64,000 bases of DNA from assembly GCA_963785755.1 (NCBI GenBank), contig CAWAXG010000075.1, forward strand, positions 744,001 to 808,000, in the 5' to 3' direction. How positions within the stretch are numbered: the first letter of the stretch is position 1; each line of letters starts with the position of its first letter. Positions 35,464 through 44,279 of the stretch are shown here, one piece after another. The DNA is from JACCXG01 sp963785755. GTDB taxonomy: Bacteria; Acidobacteriota; Vicinamibacteria; Vicinamibacterales; 2-12-FULL-66-21. The notes under the pieces are model-generated. The model saw only the letters and a program-made list of their open reading frames with translations, was not told the origin of the DNA and did not search any database. The position numbers were made by a program, and so were the translations under genes.

Positions 35464-36223
35464 ATGCAGACCACCATCATCGCCAGTATCGCTGTGCTCG
35501 TGTTGAGCCTCGGGCCGGCGCACGCAGTCGCGCAGACGCGCGCAGGAGCGGGCGATCAGGCATCTGCGGGCCGGCCAGGAGGCGCTGCAGGCGGAACGAT
35601 GGGAAATCGCGGAGCGGGAGTTCAAGGCGGCCATCGAACTGGATCCGCTGCTCGAACTTGCGCACTACGGCCTGGGTCAGACCTACATGGCGACCAAACG
35701 GTATGTCGAGGCCGTGCGGGCCTATGTTGCGACGCGAGACGCGTTTCACCGCGCCGCGACCGAGATCAATGGCTGACAGTCTAGAGGCAGAGCAGCGCAT
35801 CGACGAACAGATCCGCGCGCTGCGCGACCAGATGCGCTTTCTGCAATCGGGCAAGGTGAGGTCGCCCTACACCGGGGATGCAATGACGAGGATCGCAGAA
35901 CAGATCCGCCAGCTGGAGGCGAGCCGCGGTCGAATCGACGCGATGGCGCCGCGCCGATCACGCCACCATACATCTCGGTCGCCCTTGGAAGCGCGTACTT
36001 CCGCACCAATGCCTTCACTGATGCGGAGCGCGAGTGGCGCGCCGCGCTGCAGGTCGATCCGAAGATTGGCGAAGCGCACAACAATCTCGCCGTGGTGCTG
36101 ATGCTGACCGGACGGTTCGACGAGGCGGAGCGCGAAGTGGAACTGGCCGAGAAATCCGGCCACAAGGTGAGCGACCGCTTCAAGGACGACCTGAAGGCGG
36201 CCAAGGCAAAGGGCAAAGGGTGA
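35464..36223 (+). CDS. Exported TPR protein (three frameshifts)
   Basis: A signal peptide (TTIIASIAVLVLSLGPAHAVAQ) is followed in a second frame by TPR helices (RAGQEALQAERWEIAEREFK, LDPLLELAHYGLGQTYMATK). A third frame carries a coiled segment (LEAEQRIDEQIRALRDQMRF), and the second frame again carries ALQVDPKIGEAHNNLAVVLM and RFDEAEREVELAEKSG. Removing one base near 35540, one G at 35771-35772 and two bases near 35950 yields one protein of about 251 residues. The start codon lies 28 bases after the terminator. Its TGA overlaps the GTG start of the phosphodiesterase gene, so the pair is coupled. The function is presumably scaffold or adaptor in the periplasm. Confidence 0.75.
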
Positions 36224-38212
36224 ATCGACGCTCCGCCCTTCTCCTGCTCCTCGCCGGAGCGATTGCAGCAATCGGCGTCGGCGTCTGGATGACGCGTCGA
36301 TCCTCGGCCCCGCTCAGCACCTCAGCGCCGCCGGCGGCCGCCGCGACGGCGGGCCCGATCGCCGAGATCGCCGGCCGCGCCCAGGCCCGCCCGCCCGTCA
36401 TCTTCATCGGACTCGACGGCGCCGACTGGGCCCTGCTCGATCAATACATCGCACGCGGCGTCATGCCGACGCTGAGAAAGCTCGTCGCCGAGGGATCGAG
36501 CGGCACGCTGAAGACGATCCATCCGGCGCTCTCACCGCTGATCTGGAACACGATGGTCACCGGCGTCCAGCCGCTCGAGCATCGCGTGCTGGACTTCCTC
36601 CGCATCAACCCGGTCAGCAAACAGCGCGAGCCCATCACCAGCGACGAGCGTCAGGCGCCGGCGGTCTGGAACATGGCGACCAACGCGGGAAAGCGGGTCG
36701 GCGCGCTGGGCTTCTGGGCCACGTATCCCGCGGAAGCGGTCAACGGGCTGCTCGTCTCCGATCGCCTCTTCACGTTTCTCTACAGCGAATCCGAGCCGCC
36801 TCCCGGCGTCGTCAATCCGCACGAGTACGACGGCTGGGCGCGCGACACCCTGAAGCGCGTCGAAAAGGAAGTCGACTTCGCAGTGCTGCGCGAGTACCTC
36901 CCCTGGCTGACCGAGGCCGACTACCAGGCAGCGGCAACCGCCAAGGAGCCGTACGCGAATCCGGTCGGCGCGCTGCGGCGCGTACTCGGTGGAGACCCGC
37001 GTCTACGACACGCTCGCGCGTGGATGGTTCGCCAAAACGAAACCGGATCTGATGCTCGTCTACATTCAAGGCACCGATACGGTCGGCCACGTGTTCGCGC
37101 CGTACGCGCCGCCGCGGCAGCCCTCGATCTCACCCGCCGATTTCGAGAAGTTCAGCCTCGTCCCCGAGCGCTACTTCGCCAGCGTCGACCGGATGCTCGA
37201 GGAGTACCAGCAGCTCGTCGAAGCCAACGGCGGCGTGCTCGTGCTCGGATCCGATCACGGCTTCAAGTGGGGAGACGGCAGGCCGACGACGCTGTCGAGT
37301 TTCGCGAATGCCACGGCCGCGAAGTGGCACACCGACGACGGCATCTTCCTGATGTGGGGCAAGGGCGTGACGCCGTCGAAGGGGCACGTCGGCGAGGGCG
37401 CCGTCGCGCAGATCTGCGCCACACTGCTCGCGCTCAGCGGAACTCCGCCGGCGGACAAGATCGCGGGACCTCCGCTGCCGGGGGCACCGCCGGCCGGCGG
37501 CCAACCAGTCGACTACAAGGCGCGCTACACGCCCGCCGCGGTCGTCTCGGGCGCGGCGTCGGCAGCACAGTCGAGAGTCGATCAGGAGACCGTCGAGAAG
37601 CTGCGCGCGCTCGGATACATCGGCGCGGCAAGCGGCGGCGGTACGGCCATCGGGACACGGACCGGTGGCTCCTTCAACAACGAAGGGCTGCAGCTGAAGG
37701 CGCAGGGACGCACAGACGAGGCGATTGAGGCATTCGAGTCGGCGCTGACCGTCGACCCCAATCTCGCATCGGCGGCATGGAATCTGAGCGACCTGCTGTT
37801 CGCGCAGCAGAAGTCACTCGACAAGTCCGATGCGCTGCTGGTTCGCGCGTTCGTCAGCGGCTTGCCCGAGGGGATGCGGTTCCTGATCGGCCGGGCGATC
37901 GGCTACCAGCGCGCCGGCAGGCTCGATCGGGCGATGAAGCTCCTCACCGACGCCGCCGCGGCCAAGCCGGACGAGCCCGAGGTCTGGCTGTTCCGCGGAC
38001 GCTATCGCGTCGAGAGCGGCGATTGCGAGGGGGCGGTCAGCGACTTCGAGCGCGCGATCCGCCTCGACGCGGTCAATGCCGCCGCCCATGGGTCGCTCGG
38101 CCTGGCGCACATCTGCGCCGGCAACACCGAGGGCGCGCGCGAGGCGTTCAAACGCTCGCTCGCGCTCGATCCCAATCAGCCCAAGATCCGTGAGTATCTG
38201 CGGGCGCGTTGA
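36220..38212 (+). CDS. Type I phosphodiesterase/nucleotide pyrophosphatase-like domain fused to TPR repeats (one frameshift)
   Basis: The corrected product is 663 residues. A single N-terminal membrane helix (SALLLLLAGAIAAIGVGVWM) anchors an alkaline-phosphatase-superfamily domain, with metal-binding FIGLDGADWALLD and nucleophile region GTLKTIHPALSPLIWNTMVTG. LMLVYIQGTDTVGHVF and LVLGSDHGFKW supply further metal ligands. The last 180 residues are TPR repeats (EAIEAFESALTVDPNLASAA, FERAIRLDAVNAAAHGSLGL). The frame changes near 36988: deleting one G of GG gives VLVETRVYD. The GTG start overlaps the previous TPR gene stop. The domain probably acts in the periplasm on a phosphodiester or phosphonate substrate that cannot be deduced. 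Confidence 0.82.
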
Positions 38213-38370
38213 GTCCAACGTGCCAGGTCTCAACCCACCGCCTTTCAGGGGGGTCAGCTTTCAACAGCTCCGGTCTGATCGGCTGCTTCGAGCTGGCTGA
38301 GCACGTTGGACTAGCGGGACCACCGGTCCCGCCTATGAACAAACTACCGCCTTCAGGCGGTAGTTTGTTC
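38212..38370. repeat. Nested hairpins between convergent genes
   Basis: Three inverted repeats lie in 160 bases. AGTCCAACGTGC (38212-38223) is exactly complementary to GCACGTTGGACT (38301-38312). GCGGGACC/GGTCCCGC pairs across ACC (38314-38332). A 15-bp perfect stem GAACAAACTACCGCC/GGCGGTAGTTTGTTC with loop TTCA spans 38337-38370. The last is well placed as a bidirectional terminator between the phosphodiesterase-TPR gene and the PilZ gene. The outer repeat begins at the last base of the stop codon, and together the structures also resemble a small palindromic element. Confidence 0.75.
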
Positions 38371-38386
38371 AAGCGAACCTGCCGTG

Positions 38387-38869
38387 TCAGTCGTTCCTGA
38401 TGACGCCGTTGATCACCGAAGGACTGTCGCGCGAATACTGGGTGGCCCGCACGAAATCGCCGATGGCGTTGCTCGCGTGTTCGGAGAGCTCGACGAACTC
38501 GACGCCGGTGCGATACAGCGCGGCGACCTCGGTGAGCTCGCCGATGTGGCAGTGAGCGATCCGGCCCTTGACGACCACGGAACGGTCGCCGAGCGTGAGC
38601 CTGAAATCGTGCAGCGAATCGAGCTGGAGGGCGAACGCGGTCTCGATCTGGGCCCCGCCGAGGCTGATGTCCAGGACGGTCATGGGCTGGAAGACCATGA
38701 CTTCCCCCTTGACTTCCCGTTCAAGTGGGACACGCTCGCGGTCCCGCTTCTCGCCGGCCATATCGACCATCTTATCGGGGCTGAGCTGGTCCCCCTGCAG
38801 CGCGCCGACAACCGCGTCGTGCGTCGTCTGCGAGTCGACAGCAGCCCGTCTGTTCCCCCACCCGAACAT
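38387..38869 (-). CDS. PilZ domain protein (putative cyclic-di-GMP receptor)
   Basis: This 160-residue protein has a PilZ-like region starting near residue 45. EKRDRERVPLE carries the RxxxR element, and VLDISLGGAQI carries the D/NxSxxG element; both contact cyclic di-GMP in characterised PilZ proteins. A beta-barrel pattern (VVVKGRIAHCHI, LYRTGVEFVEL) completes the domain. The first 40 residues are variable. The ATG before FGWGNRR is used; an upstream TTG would add seven residues. It is separate from the genes around it. Together with the HD-GYP protein at 55.4 kb it indicates cyclic-di-GMP signalling, though no diguanylate cyclase is in the window. Confidence 0.82.
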   Translation of the reverse strand: MFGWGNRRAAVDSQTTHDAVVGALQGDQLSPDKMVDMAGEKRDRERVPLEREVKGEVMVFQPMTVLDISLGGAQIETAFALQLDSLHDFRLTLGDRSVVVKGRIAHCHIGELTEVAALYRTGVEFVELSEHASNAIGDFVRATQYSRDSPSVINGVIRND

Positions 38870-38909
38870 CACAGGTAGATTCGGAAGCAAACGGCGAGCC
38901 TGACAGGGT

Positions 38910-39311
38910 TTAGCGAGCTTTGACGTGCTCCAGGTAATCGCCTGAGGCGATTCGCGGGGCCTGGCCCAGCGGGGCGTTATAGAAATACACCCAGGCCCGG
39001 GCGTGGGCCCGATCGGGCAGCGTCACGTCGGCCTCCCCGCGCGAATAGAGGCTCTGATCAGGGTTTCCTGGAGAGTACCCCTCGATCTCGTCCAGCGCGG
39101 CAAGGACCTGATCGGGGTCCGACACCTCGTAGACCTCCCCCCAGACCAGGCGGTCCGGCGCCGGGACGGCTGCCGGGTAGAGGCCCAGGTCGAACAGCGC
39201 GGCCTGAATCGATCCGCGGCCGATATATGTGAGCTTGTGATCGATCCCGGCCCGGCGGCGTCTGTCGAAACCCGCCATCAGGGTGCCGTAAAAGAAGACA
39301 AACTGCTTCAC
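38910..39311 (-). CDS. Gamma-glutamylcyclotransferase-like (AIG2/GGCT fold) protein
   Basis: This 133-residue protein has the family start motif FVFFYGTLMAGF and the catalytic glutamate region ALDEIEGYSPG; the C-terminal strand is AHARAWVYFYN. The proteins cleave gamma-glutamyl amines or peptides to 5-oxoproline, but the exact substrate is unknown. In this sequence the frame runs on without a stop into the upstream DUF3352-like gene, giving an apparent 499-residue fusion. A terminator and a likely extra base between them show that these are two genes. The GTG directly before KQFVFF gives the normal family length. Confidence 0.85.
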   Translation of the reverse strand: MKQFVFFYGTLMAGFDRRRRAGIDHKLTYIGRGSIQAALFDLGLYPAAVPAPDRLVWGEVYEVSDPDQVLAALDEIEGYSPGNPDQSLYSRGEADVTLPDRAHARAWVYFYNAPLGQAPRIASGDYLEHVKAR

Positions 39312-39345
39312 GGTTGCCGCGTGAGAGTACAACGTAGGAGAAGGC

Positions 39346-39378
39346 AAAAACAAAGGGCCGGCTGTGACATGCCGGCCC
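39346..39378 (-). terminator. Rho-independent terminator after the DUF3352-like gene
   Basis: Read on the minus strand, an 8-bp GC stem (GGGCCGGC and GCCGGCCC, loop ATGTCACA) is followed by TTTGTTTTT. It lies about 35 bases after the inferred TAA of the upstream gene and before the GTG of the cyclotransferase gene. This is strong evidence that they are not one protein. Confidence 0.85.
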
Positions 39379-39412
39379 GGGGCTGATCGATGCTCGGATC
39401 TTTTCTTTGTGA

Positions 39413-40391
39413 TTACTGGGGTTCGGCGACGATCGCGCGGCTTCGGGAGCACCATCTGTAAGAGTTCCCCGGGAACCGTAAACGAGAGCTCGACCGTCTT
39501 GCCCGTCCCTGACATCTGCAGTGATTTGAGTACCGCCGCGGCGCGCACATCGGAGCGGCTCATCATCTCGCCGAACGCCAGGGCGCCACTCAGCTGACGT
39601 CGCAGCAGCTCAGCCGACTCGTCGTCCAGGGCTTCGACCCGGACCATTCCTGACACACCACCGTTAATGTGCACACCTGTCGTGAACCACTTGACCGGGG
39701 GCAATTGCTTGGCTATCTGTTCGGGGAGCTGCGCCTGCGAGGTGAGAACGTCAAATCGACCGAGGGCCCACGCGTTGTGGCTCTGCTCGATCTGGCGGAC
39801 GAGGGTCATGATTTCATCGTTGCTGGTCACGCTGGTGGCGCTGAGCTTCGCGTCAATCGCCCGCTTGACCGATGCCGTATCCCCGATGCCGACCAGACCG
39901 GGCTCCAGAAACGCCAGGGTGCCGCCCTGCCCGTTTCCGTTCACTTCCTTGGTCGTTGAAACCAGCTGCACGTCGCGGTAGGTCTCAACGGTTCCGCCGT
40001 GCTGCACGGCGAGGACTTGGAGCTCTGTGGGATTGAAATTACCTTTGGCAATCAGGAGGGCACTGTGGGTTCCGGGAGTCACGGCGACGACGACGTACTG
40101 GACGTCGCGTTCGATGTCTATGCCGGTTTCCCGCTGGAATTCCTCCCGCCCCTGTTCGTGCATCGGCATCGCCTCTTTGATGCGCTGCCGAAGCTCGGAA
40201 CTCATAATGGCGCCGACATCCGCATAGGCAATCACGGCAGCGTCCGCCGGCACGTAGGCAAGCTCGGTCGGCCCGGACGAGGCCGACAACGCCTGGAATC
40301 CACCACCGTAATAAGCGACAAGGCCCGTGCACAGGCCGGCGACGAGGATAGCGGCCGAGCCGGCCATGAAATAGCGGGTCTTCTTGGTCAT
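39413..40391 (-). CDS. Membrane-anchored DUF3352-like protein (one frameshift near its end)
   Basis: About 325 residues once an extra base in the CGCGCGG run at 39434-39440 is removed; the C-terminus then reads LPKPAIVAEPQ and stops, and a terminator follows. The N-terminus has a single membrane helix (AGSAAILVAGLCTGLVAYYGGG), followed by an extracytoplasmic domain with YVPADAAVIAYADVGAIMSSE, as in DUF3352-type proteins, and VVVAVTPGTHSALLIAKGNF. The ATG at 40391 has GAGG eight bases upstream and a TATAAT box further up. The role is unknown. It is downstream of the ABC operon on the same strand, but it has its own promoter. Confidence 0.78.
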
Positions 40392-40411
40392 TCGAGTGGC
40401 CTCTGACAAAG

Positions 40412-40417
40412 ATTATA
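40412..40417 (-). promoter_or_regulatory. Perfect -10 box (TATAAT) ahead of the DUF3352-like gene
   Basis: On the minus strand TATAAT lies 20 bases before the ATG at 40391. Seventeen bases further up is GAACTT, a poor -35 match, so the element would be a weak sigma-70 promoter or need an activator. The transcript leader would be only a dozen or so bases long but still include the GAGG ribosome site. Confidence 0.5.
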
Positions 40418-40457
40418 CAGGCCGGGCTGGGAAAAAGTTCCCCCGTTCGTCCGCAAA

Positions 40458-41351
40458 CTACTGATCCAGCACGTATTCCCGCCGTTCGACGACCCTGGCC
40501 CCCAGGGCCAGGCACACGGTCCAGATGACGAGCAGCCAGAACAGGCTCGTGCCCATGCTCGGAACCTCACGAAACAGGCTCTGGATGGCACTCATGATGC
40601 CCGTATTCGGGATGGCATGGGGTACGAGGCCCTGCACGTAGTACGCCACCGTGAAGCGCTTCAGATAGCCCGGGAACGCCATGACCGCGGGCTCCCAGCC
40701 AAAGATGAAAATGAGCCCGACCAGGAGCGGCCGCTTCAACTTTGCCCCGATGAACGCGAAAAGGGCCCCGTAAACGGCCAGGCCGAGCGCAAGAAGGGCC
40801 AGGTCCTTCAGCAGGTCGAGAAAGGCGCCGCCGACGGATCCCCTGTTTATGGGGACGACCAGCAGGTACACGATCATGACCGACGGCAGCACGACCGCAA
40901 CCGTGCAGACGAGATACGCGAGGTACTTTCCAAGGAGGACGGCGCCCCGGCGAATGGGGCGGACGAACAAATACGTAATCGTCTTGTCCTCCACTTCGTC
41001 TGCGATCAGCGACGTCCCGTAGAACACGCCGAGAATCGGCACGATGACCGTCAGGTACAGCATCCACACCACGTAACCGAAGATCACGGGTCCGGCGATC
41101 AGAATCGTCCGGCTCACCCCGTCGCGCGTTTCCCTGCCCTCGAAGATCGGGGCTCCCAGAAACATCAGTCCGCGAACCAGGAACGCGAAAACTATGGGCG
41201 CGCTGACCAGCAGCGCCATGAAAATGGTTCGCCGGGACCAGAGCATCTCGTTGAGCGAGAGGTCGAAGATCCGGAAGGCGGACGCGATGAATCCGGGTGC
41301 GGCCGGAATACGGCGCGGCGTCGACGGCGGGCTCGCAGCGGTGTCAGACAT
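40458..41351 (-). CDS. ABC transporter permease (ABC-2 type) B
   Basis: This 297-residue integral membrane protein has six hydrophobic segments, for example FMALLVSAPIVFAFLVRG, IFGYVVWMLYLTVIVPIL and LVGLIFIFGW. Between helices 2 and 3 lies IADEVEDKTITYLFVRPIRR, the typical cytoplasmic coupling motif of ABC-2 permeases. It follows the ATPase gene at 42310 by 35 bases and is presumably its channel partner. It is the last gene of a four-gene set with two ATPases and two permeases. Substrate unknown; export is usual in this family. Confidence 0.88.
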   Translation of the reverse strand: MSDTAASPPSTPRRIPAAPGFIASAFRIFDLSLNEMLWSRRTIFMALLVSAPIVFAFLVRGLMFLGAPIFEGRETRDGVSRTILIAGPVIFGYVVWMLYLTVIVPILGVFYGTSLIADEVEDKTITYLFVRPIRRGAVLLGKYLAYLVCTVAVVLPSVMIVYLLVVPINRGSVGGAFLDLLKDLALLALGLAVYGALFAFIGAKLKRPLLVGLIFIFGWEPAVMAFPGYLKRFTVAYYVQGLVPHAIPNTGIMSAIQSLFREVPSMGTSLFWLLVIWTVCLALGARVVERREYVLDQ

Positions 41352-41386
41352 CACGGGATCTCTCCGAGGGCGCTGTCAGGGTGCCT

Positions 41387-42310
41387 CTACTTCACGAGGT
41401 ACTGGAACACGGCGGCCAGGTTGTCGTCCGGCGACGTGACTTCCTCGATCGTGCCGTACTCTCCACTCGCTGCCATTTCGGTCAGCCGCGAGTAGAAGGC
41501 GTCAGGCTTGCCGGTTTCGACGACGACCGCCCCCTCCTCGAACTTCAGGCTGCGGACATCGACGTGCGCCAGGAACTCGCGAGCCAGCGCCCGCGGGTTG
41601 GCGGCCTTGACATACACCGAATGCGGATGTTCGTCGATCAGATCGCGGATGTGATGGACATCCCCTTCGGCCAGGATCCGGCCGTTGTTGATCAGCAGGA
41701 TGTTGCCGGTCATCGACTCGATCTCGTGCAGGATGTGGCTCGAGACGATGATGCTCTTCCCCTCGCGCGCCCACTCGCGGATCATGCGGATGGTCCGGCG
41801 GCGCGCTATTGGGTCCATTCCCGCCAGCGGCTCGTCGAGAATCAGCAGCTCCGGCTCGTGGACGATGGCCTGCGCGAGCTTGACCCGCTGCCGCATGCCC
41901 TTGCTGTAGGCGCCGATTTTCTTGTTCGCCGCCTCCATCAAGTCGACCAGGGTCAGCGCACGGCGGGCGGCCTCGTCGGCCTCCTTCTCGCTCAGCCCGT
42001 TCAGCCGGACGAGGGCGGTCACCCATTCGAGGCCGGTCATGCGCTCGTAGAACGCGTCCTGCTCCGGGCAGAACCCTATCTGAAAGAACAGATGCGGATT
42101 GCCCCAGATTGGCTCATCGAGAACCTTGACGACGCCCTTGCTCGGCTTGAGCTGACCGGTGATCAGCTTCATGAACGTCGACTTGCCGGCGCCGTTCGGG
42201 CCAAGCAGGCCAGTGATTCCCGGGGGCACGTTCACGCTGACGTCGTTGAGGCCGATGACCTGGCCGTACCACTTCGAGACGTGTTCGGCGGTGACGATGG
42301 GGGCGCTCAC
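41387..42310 (-). CDS. ABC transporter ATP-binding protein B
   Basis: This 307-residue ATPase has Walker A LLGPNGAGKSTF, Q-loop region IGFCPEQDAFYERM, signature YSKGMRQRVKLAQA and Walker B LLILDEPLAGMDP. The H-loop is SSHILHEIE. A C-terminal extension of about 90 residues (VYVKAANPRALAREFLAHVD) is typical of ABC-2 exporters. The GTG start overlaps the stop of the upstream permease (GTGA), so the two are coupled. It probably energises one or both permeases of this operon, moving an unidentified substrate across the inner membrane. Confidence 0.93.
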   Translation of the reverse strand: MSAPIVTAEHVSKWYGQVIGLNDVSVNVPPGITGLLGPNGAGKSTFMKLITGQLKPSKGVVKVLDEPIWGNPHLFFQIGFCPEQDAFYERMTGLEWVTALVRLNGLSEKEADEAARRALTLVDLMEAANKKIGAYSKGMRQRVKLAQAIVHEPELLILDEPLAGMDPIARRRTIRMIREWAREGKSIIVSSHILHEIESMTGNILLINNGRILAEGDVHHIRDLIDEHPHSVYVKAANPRALAREFLAHVDVRSLKFEEGAVVVETGKPDAFYSRLTEMAASGEYGTIEEVTSPDDNLAAVFQYLVK

Positions 42311-43149
42311 GTCACCACCTCGACACCACGGACCCGGCGTTCGAGCACCGAAATGGACAGGACGATCAGGCCGATCACCACGATCAACGACACCTGCCAC
42401 GGGGTCGAGTATCGCGGTGTCAGCCGGAAGATGACGTCGATCACCTGATTGAGATTCGCTGCGAGCGACAGATACGACAGCGAGGTATTGCCGCCGGTGA
42501 TGGCATACATCGCGCCGTAGATCGCCGCCGTAAAGAAGAGGATTCCGGCGTAGAGAATGCCGACGTAGCGGCTGCTCTTCGAGAGCGACGAGAGCGCGAG
42601 CATGGTGAACGTCGCCAGCAGCGCCTGGAGCAGCGCGGCGACGGTGATGGCCGGGAAAAGGAACAGGTTCTTGCTGACGAACGCGAAGCTGCCCGCGAAC
42701 ATCACCTGCACCAGCAGGAGCAGCATGGCCGGCAGCCAGGTGACGAGCATCAGAAACGCGAAGAGCACGGCCGCTTTGCCGGCGATGTATTCCGAACGCA
42801 GCAGCGGCTTCGAGAGGTAGATCTGCAGAGCGTTGGCACGCCGGTCGTTGGCAATCAATCCCGCGCCGACGTAGATGGTGACGACGAAGACGAAGAAATC
42901 CTGCTGCTCGAGAAACTCGCGGAACGTCTCTGCCGTCGGCGCGATCAGCGCCATCTGCGGAAAGTTCGTGGCCAGGTAGATCTGCACGGCACGGACAACG
43001 AACGGCATCCACGCGAACAGCATCAGCCCGAGAAACGCGCGCTTCCGGACCATCGTCAGGATGCCGGCCCGGGCGATGACCATCCAGCCCTGTCCGGGGG
43101 ACGTCTTGCCTCCGCCGTAGCGCCGATAGCTCTGATCGTGGATAGGCAT
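42307..43149 (-). CDS. ABC transporter permease (ABC-2 type) A
   Basis: This 280-residue membrane protein has about six helices, including FVFVVTIYVGAGLIANDRRA followed by LQIYLSKPLLRSEYI, which is the coupling motif of the ABC-2 permease group. Others are LLLLVQVMFAGSFAF and VSLIVVIGLIVLSISVL. The hydrophilic start (PIHDQSYRRYGGGK) is characteristic of this subgroup. GCACGT island 3 separates it from the first ATPase gene. It is coupled to the second ATPase through a GTGA overlap. No peripheral substrate-binding component is present, consistent with an exporter. Confidence 0.88.
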   Translation of the reverse strand: MPIHDQSYRRYGGGKTSPGQGWMVIARAGILTMVRKRAFLGLMLFAWMPFVVRAVQIYLATNFPQMALIAPTAETFREFLEQQDFFVFVVTIYVGAGLIANDRRANALQIYLSKPLLRSEYIAGKAAVLFAFLMLVTWLPAMLLLLVQVMFAGSFAFVSKNLFLFPAITVAALLQALLATFTMLALSSLSKSSRYVGILYAGILFFTAAIYGAMYAITGGNTSLSYLSLAANLNQVIDVIFRLTPRYSTPWQVSLIVVIGLIVLSISVLERRVRGVEVVT

Positions 43150-43155
43150 CGAGTT

Positions 43156-43260
43156 ACGTGCTGCGTGCCACGTGCTGGGTGCTCACGTGCCTCTGTGCTA
43201 CGTGCGGCGTGCGCACGTGCTCTCGTGCGACGTGCTGGGTGCTTACGTACTGGGTGCTCA
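43156..43260. repeat. GCACGT repeat island 3 (single-armed, opposite sense)
   Basis: About 105 bp of ACGTGC-type units lie between two genes of the ABC operon. The left end ACGTGCTGCGTGCCACG, then TGCTGGGTGCTCACGTGC, matches the left arm of the 48.4-kb element at all but two of the first 35 positions. The other end contains TGCTGGGTGCTTACGTACT, then TGGGTGCTCA. It reaches into the stop codon of the upstream ATPase gene. Confidence 0.85.
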
Positions 43261-44251
43261 CTCTTCGCCGACCGCCTTCGCGAACACGTCTTCCAACGTC
43301 GGAACGCTCGGCCGCAGGTGGCGTACCTGCACGCCGTGCCCCGCTGCCAGTTCGAAGATGGCTCGCTGATCGCGCTCGCCGCGGGCGGCGTCCGACGGGC
43401 ACGAACACGCGCATCACGTCCTGGTCCGTGGCATGGCACTCCATTCCGGCACCGCGCAGCACCTCGATGAACGCCGGCAGGTTGCCCTTGATCCGCAGCT
43501 CGAACACCCGTCCCGCCGGACCTTTCAGCTCCTGGATCGGCCCCTGGGCCGCGATCTGGCCCTTGTCCATCACGACGACGTAGTCGCAGGTGTATTCGAC
43601 GTCGGGGAGCAGATGGGATGAGAGGATCAGGGAGACGTTCTTGTTGTGGCCGAGATCGCGCACGAGCTCGAGCATCTCGTCGCGGCCCTTCGGGTCCATG
43701 CCGTTGGTCGGCTCGTCCAGGAACAGCAGATCGGGGTCGTGGACCAGCGCCTGCGCGAGCTTGATGCGCTGCTTCATGCCGGTCGAATACGTCTCGATAT
43801 TGCGGTAGCGGGCTTCGCCGAGGCCGACGTAATAGAGCACCTCGTGGGCGCGCTGCATCGCATCGACCTGCGGCAGGCCCGCCAGCTGGCCGCAATAGGC
43901 GACGAAGGACACCGCGTTCATGCCCGGGATATGCGCGTCGCTCTCCGGCATGTAGCCAAGGCGGGCGCGGATCTCGAGGGGCCGCTGCGCGACGTCCATG
44001 CCGAGCACCGACATGCGCCCCTGAGTCGGCTTCACGAAGCCGAGCAGCGCCTTGAGCATGGTGCTCTTGCCCGCGCCGTTCGGGCCGAGCAACCCGACCG
44101 CGCCGCGGATGAAACGCGCGGAGACGTTCTTCAGCGCCTGATTCTTCCCGTAAATCACCGTGACGCCGTCGAGCAGCACGGCAGGCTCGGCGGAGCCGGA
44201 AGCGTCAGCGGTGGTGGGAACTGCCGGTGTGAAGGGAGCGGCGGTGTCCAA
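43258..44251 (-). CDS. ABC transporter ATP-binding protein A (one frameshift)
   Basis: The corrected product is 330 residues. Walker A is LLGPNGAGKSTM, Q-loop region LGYMPESDAHIPGM, signature STGMKQRIKLAQA, Walker B LLFLDEPTNGMDP and H-loop SSHLLPDVE. The frame breaks after VFVPV: removing one C of CC at 43392-43393 gives DAARGERDQ, and the C-terminus VPTLEDVFAKAVGEE is recovered, ending in TGA at 43258. The TTG start is uncertain, but no ATG or GTG precedes the conserved core. It is the first gene of the ABC operon and pairs with the permease on the other side of the repeat island. Confidence 0.88.
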
Positions 44252-44279
44252 GTGCTCTAGGTTATACGGGATTCTGAAG

